From Polyodon spathula (Eukaryota > Chordata > Actinopteri > Acipenseriformes > Polyodontidae): a DNA stretch of 64,000 nt. Where the stretch lies: assembly GCF_017654505.1 (NCBI RefSeq), contig NC_054547.1, positions 27,859,475 through 27,923,474 of the forward strand, written 5' to 3'. The notes beneath the pieces were generated by a model that did no database searches, was not told where the DNA came from, and saw nothing but the letters and a program-made list of their open reading frames with translations. The position numbers were made by a program, and so were the translations under genes. Positions 54,931 through 64,000 of this stretch are shown here, piece after piece (position 1 is the stretch's first letter; each line of letters starts with the position of its first letter).

Positions 54931-55573
54931 TGCCTCCTCCTGCATCTGCCTGCTATTTTTACAGCCGTTAAAGGCTGGACCAGCACGCTGCCCATTCACA
55001 GTGTCATTGTTTTGTTTGGTTTTTAAATTTTTTATTTTATTTTTTTATTGAAAAGCCCAGCTCCTTCTCATAGTGTCCATAACTTCCAATAAACCTGCAG
55101 TAGAAAATACAGAGGCTCCATTTTGGAACAACACAGCAGCATCAATGATGGGTCAAACTAAAGGGACGCGACTAGTAGACATGGAGAGATTTATCTGCGT
55201 CCCTAACCGAAATGAGCAATTTAGAAGTTCTGTCAACATAAAAAAAAAAAATACACAAGAGCAGTGACAAGTTAATTAGTGGTGGACCGCCAAAAGTTGT
55301 TTCTTGTTTTTATAACCCAATAAAACGAAAGCATTGGAAACAAACTTGTCCTACACGCAGTCCCTGGGTTTCAGAACTCAATTGAGTATATTTGTGAAGT
55401 AATGAGGGTTATGGCAGTTAGGCCCTGGTTTTAAATAAACTGTTCTTCCCTTGTGCCTGTATGTTCAGCTGCTTATATAAAGCCCACAGCCTCAGCTGAG
55501 ACTTATTCACACTGTGATAAGCGCAGTCAGTTCAAAGCAGACTTAGCAGGGGCCGGATTGCTCAGATTTATTA

Positions 55574-55820
55574 AACCCCTTTCACACTGGAATGCCTACC
55601 GGTATGTGGGTTGACACGCTTTGACCCGTGTTGAGCGAGACAAAATGCTTGACGGCATTTCAGAGAATCTTGGATGGAAGCGTCAGTAACAAGCTGCTTC
55701 CGGGGCATTGAAACGCGCATTGTGCACTTGCGTCAGTCACCCAGATCAACCCTGCTTTATCAAAAGCAGTGTTAAATCACATACCTGACCCGGGTAGAGC
55801 ATGCCAGTGTGAAAGGGGCT
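55574..55820 (+). mobile_element. PIF/Harbinger-like MITE
   Basis: The ends aacccctttcacactgg (55574-55590) and ccagtgtgaaaggggct (55804-55820) are inverted repeats with one mismatch at the tip. The similarity extends inward to caggtatgtg/ggtatgtg. TTA flanks both sides (55571-55573 and 55821-55823), the 3-bp TWA duplication expected for PIF/Harbinger. At 247 bp it is non-autonomous. Confidence 0.85.
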
Positions 55821-55823
55821 TTA

Positions 55824-58800
55824 GTCATTCACCTGGTCATTTCAATACCTAAACTAGGACTGATGTGAGTTTCTAAACCTGCAACAGTAATAAAAAGTAA
55901 GTATTGTTTTTTTAATCAGTCCTTTTTTAAGAGTTACTTTTTAAATGCAGATAATCAGTTGGTGTTGCACATAGATTTTAAATTAAATTAATTTAAATTA
56001 GTTATGCAGCTGGAATTGATTCTAATGACCAGTCTGTCTGGAAACCCAGGAGGTTCTATCTCTTGACAGTGTCTGGAGGCGTATAGTCCTTCCACGTGCG
56101 GCTATCATGCTGAGATCAGACACATCATTACCTGGCTACTGTATGGGAGAGTTGCCCAGTCCTTCATTTAGTTCAACAAATTCATCGACTGGGCTACATT
56201 GCTTTAAATTGCCTTCCACCTAATGCACAAATAAAACTCCTAGATGATTTATTATATTCCAAATAAAGGGCTTATCCAAGGAAGCATAGTGTGTAGTGCT
56301 TCAAAGTTGCCAAGGAAAATATTATTTCTGGCTTTGAATGTCATGGTTTAAGTGAAATCATCAACAGAAGATGCAACTGCATTGTTAAGGTAATGAAAGC
56401 AGGACAGGTTTGCCCAGAGGCTGAAATATTGTCATTTAGTTACACATTTCAAATGATAAGAAAGCTATCATTTCAAGTAAAGAAATGCACTCATCATTTG
56501 CATGTGATTGTTGTAATTGACAAGTGGCAAAACTAGAACGTCTTAAAAAGCCTGCGTTACACTAATACTGCTGTAATCTAACCTTTTTTGAAAATGTATC
56601 ACTCTTCTTTTTTTTTTCTTAAGTTTCTTTTGTATAACCGCCTTTTTACTTCACTTTATAATCCCTTGCAATGTCTCTTGTATCTACTGCCTGAGAATTG
56701 CAAAGGGAACTTGGATTGTCTGTAACAAAGTTACATTAGACTAGTTGGAATTACCTAATTAGACAACTTACGTGTGTCACATTTTATAATTCATAAATAG
56801 TACAGCTAGTTATAAAATAACTGTACTTGTTTAAATACTGAATTGTTTATATACAGCACTTATGAAGAAAGAAAGTTATATTAGGTATTGAAGTGGTTCA
56901 CTTTAATTGCCAGTTCTCGCTGCAGTATCCTTTTAAAAAGCTGACAGTCAAAAACATTAGTCCGACACTTCCATCAGGCAAGATTGCTAAAACCACCCTT
57001 CCAACGCCCCTTGAGCAATGAGAAGAGCCTCCTATATATTTAGCTACAGTACACAATCATTCAGATTTTCTCTGACATTATCTGAAGTGCTCTTTAAACA
57101 CATTGCCAGTGCCATTTGAAATTACATGTTCAAATGTTTCTCCAAGCATATGTTTATCTGACCTGTAATAAACCGTATGAAGATGTTTACTTCTTGAAGA
57201 AAGTTACCTTAGCTACTTTTATGTCCTTTGTAACAAGTGTCAAGTACAGTGGTTCCCAAACGGGGGGAGAACAAATATTTTCCAATAGACCATTAAACCA
57301 ATAGGGTTATTTTACATGTACACGTTGACTTCTGTTGTACATTTTATTGTCTTCACTTCTAATGCAGTATGTCCCAATATACAACAAAGGATGTTTGACT
57401 GTAGAGAGAACAAAAAATGTAGATAGCTAGATTCTTAGTCAGGATATTTAATGTCATGGGAGGCTTTTGAGGCTAGAAAACAAAAAACAAAGGGAAAAGT
57501 CTATTTAAATATGTAATTGTAAAGAATTAAATGTTTAAAACAATAAAGGCCTTGTTTACTGGTTTGAAATCCCAATACAACTGATTAGAGGGCATTACAT
57601 TTGTAGTTGACCTTGCCAATGACTCAAGCTGTTGCATTCCCAGCTACCAGACAGTAATGCCATCTAATTAAATACTGTAAGACCTCCTTTTGCTTTACTA
57701 AGCCTGGGTAACTTTTGTAATGGAGACACCCGCTCTGCCTAAATGGATGCACTTGTTATTCCAGCACATTCAGCGTTTTCAGCAATAGAAGTTTTGCAGG
57801 TCAGAATTAAAACTACCAAACCTTTTCATCAGTGATATCTTGTACAGATTAAACAATTTATCAAACAGAGTATAAATCAATAGGGCTTTACTTCCTCTGG
57901 GCCCAACAGCCTCAAAGATATTTTTCGGTAATATGTTAAATGCTGATGATGAGAAAAACAATATTTCTTTCCCTTTGGCGCTGTGTCTAACTTTGTGCAG
58001 CGCTTCATTGGGATGACTGGATTTGACATGTTCTTAGGTATTTATTTATTCATGCATTTTTTCTATTAATGTTGCTACTGGGATCCAATTATCTGACAAA
58101 CACTATGATTTAATGTGTTTGATTTTCTTCTCTAAAATATTAGTTCCCTTAACCTTATGAATGTTTGTCTCATTGTGCAGTTATCTGTCAGCACACTCAT
58201 TTGAAAATGAGTTTAAAATCTAATTTTGAGATATGCCTTCTCTGTTAACACTCGCTTCTAAAAGCTGAGGAATTGAAATAGGTAACCTACTTTCAACTGA
58301 CCACCATAGTCACAGGTAGAGGGCAGTTAGGCATTTATTCATATTGAATCCTTTGCCTCCCTTTTAGACCAGCAATAAAGGTCCCAATTTGAGCTGATGT
58401 CTGTGTATTGAGGACAGTAGACACGTGTCAGTTAAAGCCGCCTTCATTGTTATGGGTACGCATTACATTATTAAGCCAAAGTCCATCCTCTGAGACTATG
58501 CCCTTTTTCTTCATGGAACCCTAGTAAAACAATTCGGCTATTGAAAATAAATTGGCCGATTTTAGTAAGTTTTCCACGTTTTAAAAATGTAAAATGCTAT
58601 AAACTTAGCAGTATCAATAACACTTAGACTCTTACTGTATTTGTCACATTGACAAAAGTGCAGTGGAAAACAGTGACACCCCCCCCCCCCCCCCCCCACA
58701 CCCCCATTAAGAAAGCAAAACAGAAATTATTACATTAAACTGTTCAATTTAACAAGCATATGAATAACATGTAAAAAATAATTTAGTGTCTATCTCTGAG

Positions 58801-60840
58801 TTTAGTGGACATGTTTAGTGAATGGCTAAAGTATTACAAGAAGTAATCCTGACACCTCTAATTGCAAATGTATGTGAATGCACTAGTTTCAGGATGCAGT
58901 GGGATATGAAATTCCATAGTTGACATGGATGACCTTATGGGGCACCACAAACACATTGTTTGGTTAGGATTTTATAAAAGAAGCTGTGGATCCTTCTGAT
59001 GCAAGTCACCAAGCTGACACTTGAATCTGTTGCACAACTGGTGATGCCCAGAATGCACCATCTGATTTAAATTCCCACATTGTCCGATATCCTGCCTGTT
59101 GTAGGGGTACATGCATATGATCATTGCATTTGCGGATCTGCCATAGTGAAGCTGTGTTCTCTACTTAGACTTCAGAGTCAACCCTAGTTTTCCCAACACA
59201 TTGATAGTCAGTCTTCCAAAATTGCATCAAAAGTAGATCCAAATATTGCTTAAATTGAAGTTATTGGCGGTTAATTGCGTCGTCTACGATTTAATCATGC
59301 AGTTTGATTGCAGGGGTAGGATTTTCATGAATAGTGAAAATTAGACTATAGCATATTACACTGACGAGATTTGCTGATGGCCATACACCTTGAAATGTGT
59401 GTAATGCAGTCTAGTTTACAGTGATTAGGTCTGCATTGTAAGTTCATTACACAGATTTTCTATGGTAACTTAACCCTCGGCTTTTAATAAATTATTCTTT
59501 GCAATGTGATATTGAACCATTAGTAATCCAATTTCGACAATAAATGTAAAATGAGCATTGATAGGGACACCTATCAATGGATATACAGCAGTGGAGTCAC
59601 CTACATTAGCTGATGTAAGTTGATGTTACTTACTTTTGCACATACCTAGAGACTCGATTATCAGGTTTTGATATTTGATGAAGATGTTCTTTAGCACATG
59701 TTACTGAGATTACAGTATGTGAAAGAGTAAGCAGGTAGTGCTGGCCTTTACTTCTGTAAAGATGCTTTGGCTGAACTGGGTTATAGTGTGTTCTGTGGGA
59801 AACGTCCCCTGTGCCTGGGACTACTAAAGCAAAACAAAGACATGTTCCTGGTGAAATGCTATTATAACTGAAGTGTTATTCAGGGTTTTATCCTTTTTGT
59901 ATTTATTGCAGGCAGCTAGATATGTACAACCAAAGAGCAGCTCTGCATCCACAGACAGTGTATGTACATGCGGCCATCGCAGTTGTTATGAGTGCCTTCA
60001 GAACTGCTTATCTAAAGAATATCCAAATCTGGGGATATATGTAATTGATGTCTTTTAGTTATTTAAATGTAGTTATTTATTAATTTTCATTTCAATAAAA
60101 GGTGATCCTGATAATTTTCACATGCAGTTGTCAGTTGGGGTTAATTTATAATGTATCGGGATACTAAAAAAGTATATGGAAATGTGAAGAAAAAAAAAAT
60201 CCCGTAATCCTGTACATTTTCGATTTAAATGTTATTAAAATCAACGCAGTTTAGGATTTCTATTCCTGTTCACAAGAAATGAAACCTTTGCGGCCTAATT
60301 GCAATGTTTCCATAGGTGAAAAATCACTCCAAACCTCTGGTAGATTTATTAGAATGTCACAGAGCTTGTCAATCCTAGATCAGAGAGAAGTTTTATTGTT
60401 GAAAAAGGGGGGCTTTGGTAATGTCCATAAACAGAAGTCTTTAACAGCTGAGTGCCTGATTTAATGCATATCATGGGAGCTCCAAATCTCCCCTGAGGGT
60501 GGCAAGAATGCACTAGAGCAAATATACAGAAGCTAATGAGAATCGTTCCCTTTGCAAGTGTAATTCAGTACGGGGCCAAACTGACGACCTTTGACCTCCC
60601 AAATGTTTTATGCAAAGCATTAAATCCAGAACGTATTTGTCAGGAATGGTGGAGGAAGCAATTTAATTGCACTCTTCGTACAATATAATTGGAGTCATTG
60701 CTTTTAAACTGGGCTTCACCCTTGCTGCTGTGTTTTATGCAGGCTGATAGTGAATACATTCTCACGAAAATGAAACTAGAATTTGGGATCAGTGAAACAG
60801 AGGTGGACTTAGATTCTGACTGCAAGTGATATTTGAAGTA
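55824..60840 (+). other. Unassigned intron sequence
   Basis: No gene is recognised. There is a C19 run at 58679-58697 and a single hAT-end-like word, cagtggttcccaaac, at about 57249. Parts near 57780-58020 and 60470-60830 are low in repeats and could be conserved non-coding DNA. Confidence 0.5.
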
Positions 60841-62103
60841 AAGTGCCTATAGAAAGTCTACACCCCTTTTGAACTTTTTTCACATTTTGTTGTGTTAGTG
60901 CCTCAAAGTTTCATGCATTTAAATGGGTTTTTTTCCACTTATCTACACACCATACTCCACACTGTTAAGGGGAAAATATATATATATATTAAAAATGCAA
61001 AACTGAAAGATCATAATTGGATAAGTCTCCACCCCCCTGAGTTAATACTTGGTGGAAGCACATTTGGCAGCAATTACATCTGTGAGTCTGTTGGGATCGG
61101 TCTCTACCAACTTTGCACGCCTAGATTTGGCAATATTTGACCATTCTTCTTTACAAAACTGTTCAAGCTCTGTCAAGTTCCTTGGGGAGTGTTGATGGAC
61201 AGCAATCTTCAAGTCATGCCACAAATTTTCGATTGGATTTAGGTCGGGGCTCTGACTGGGCCACTCAAGGACATTTACCTTTTTGTTCCTTAGCCACTCC
61301 AGTGTAGCTTTGGCTGTGTGCTTTGGGTTGTTGTCATGCTGAAAGGTGAACTTCCGTCCCAGTTTCAGCTTTCTTGCTGAGGGCAGCAGGTTTTCCTCAA
61401 GGACTTCTCTGTACTTTGCTCCATTCATTTTCCCTTATATCCTGGCAAGTCTCTGCCAATGAGAAACATCCCCATAACATGATGCTACCACCACCATGCT
61501 TCACGGTAGGGATGGTGTTCTTTGGGTGATGCACTGTGTTGGGTTTGCACCAAACATAACGCTTTGCATTTAGGCCAAAAAGTTGCATTTTAGTTTGGTC
61601 AGACCACAAAACATTTTGCCACATGGATACAGAAAGGTGGGCTTTCTTGAGTAATGGCTTCCTTCTTGCCACCCTACCATACAGGCCAGATTTGTGGAGG
61701 GCTTGGGATATTGTTGTCACATGCACACTTTGACAGTCTTGGCCATAAAAGCCTGTAGCTCTTGCAGAGTTGCCATTAGCCTCTTGGTAGCCTCTCTGAT
61801 CAGTCTCCTTCTTGCTCGGTCATCCAGTTTGGAGGGACGGCCTGATCTAGGCAGGGTTTTGGTGGTGCCATACATCTTCCACATCTTAATCGTCTTGACC
61901 GTGCTCCCAGGGATATTCAAGGCCTTTGATATTTTTTTTTATACCCATCCCCTGATCTGTGCCTTTGTCCCGGAGTTCTTTTGAAAGCGCCTTGGTTTTC
62001 ATGGTTGAGTCTTTGCTTTGAAATGAATGCATTTTAATTCCAGGCTATAAGGCAACAAAAGGTGAACATTTTGAAAGGGGGTGTGGACTTTCTATAGGCA
62101 CTG
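60841..62103 (-). mobile_element. Tc1-like transposon, full length with TA duplications
   Basis: The terminal repeats agtgcctatagaaagtctac (from 60842) and gtggactttctataggcact (ending 62102) are inverted with one internal mismatch. The element is bounded by TA at 60839-60840 and 62104-62105, the standard Tc1/mariner target. Its length of 1,263 bp is typical. This is the most complete element of the window and a third Tc1 subfamily, distinct from those at 1 and 8584. Confidence 0.95.
61044..62002 (-). pseudogene. Tc1-like transposase, frameshifted, catalytic triad kept
   Basis: Read on the minus strand from ATG at 62002-62000 (MKTKALSKELRDK). A frame change follows at the A-run near 61930, then NIPGSTVKTIKMW (first HTH), an AT-hook-like [19 protein letters not shown], a frame change near 61720, [33 protein letters not shown] (first Asp), [12 protein letters not shown], a frame change near 61430, [12 protein letters not shown] (second Asp) and [15 protein letters not shown] (Glu). 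The second Asp and the Glu are separated by 34 residues, the DD34E signature. The C-terminus is present to the stop at 61042-61044. About three indels disable it. Confidence 0.92.
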
Positions 62104-62105
62104 TA

Positions 62106-64000
<1,895 letters not shown>

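Noticed and set aside
57249..57263. cagtggttcccaaac as the end of a hAT element
   Set aside because: Only one end was found and no partner or duplication, so no element can be defined.

Overview
The window is vertebrate nuclear DNA, almost certainly from a ray-finned fish. It lies in the 5' part of one large gene on the + strand, TNIK (TRAF2- and NCK-interacting kinase, a GCK-IV/MAP4K-type Ste20 kinase). Only three short coding exons are present. Exon A (10980-11045) carries the glycine-rich ATP loop, exon B (54191-54247) the catalytic AAIK lysine, and exon C (63523-63648) the alpha-C helix with its conserved Glu. All three have consensus AG/GT borders and phase-0 junctions. Together they encode 83 contiguous residues of the kinase N-lobe. 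TNIK is preferred over the paralogues MAP4K4 and MINK1 because of residues ELVELVG, DVTG followed by DEEEEIKQE, and KKNPPG. The first coding exon (about 19 residues in human TNIK) and the rest of the kinase lie outside the window.

Everything else is intron: part of intron 1 (1-10979), a 43,145-bp intron 2 (11046-54190), a 9,275-bp intron 3 (54248-63522) and the start of intron 4. These introns hold mostly dead transposable elements. Intron 1 has a truncated Tc1-like element (1-862), a decayed non-LTR reverse transcriptase on the minus strand (4180-5100), a foldback element (7286-7743), a palindromic MITE (7796-8213) and a second, internally deleted Tc1 element between two TA microsatellites (8584-9602). 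Intron 2 has an L2-like LINE (11345-15085) split by a TTAA-flanked insertion, a second copy of the MITE (18947-19387), two CR1-like LINE 3' ends, a SINE with 14-bp target-site duplications (22310-22751), two hAT relics (24986-26720 and 27600-28140), a foldback element (37664-38110), a tRNA-headed SINE whose tail has become an ATT microsatellite (38298-38578), and other small inverted-repeat elements. Intron 3 has a PIF/Harbinger-like MITE with TTA duplications (55574-55820) and a complete but frameshifted Tc1-like element with TA duplications and an intact DD34E triad (60841-62103).

The mix of several Tc1 subfamilies, L2, CR1-like LINEs, hAT elements and long tRNA-derived SINEs fits a fish. 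The CR1-like and SINE sequences resemble families I associate with non-teleost ray-finned fishes such as sturgeons and paddlefishes, but that rests on recollection and was not checked. I see no other protein-coding gene, no functional RNA gene, and nothing that looks like a new multi-gene system. The noteworthy observations concern transposon structure and the exon layout of TNIK.
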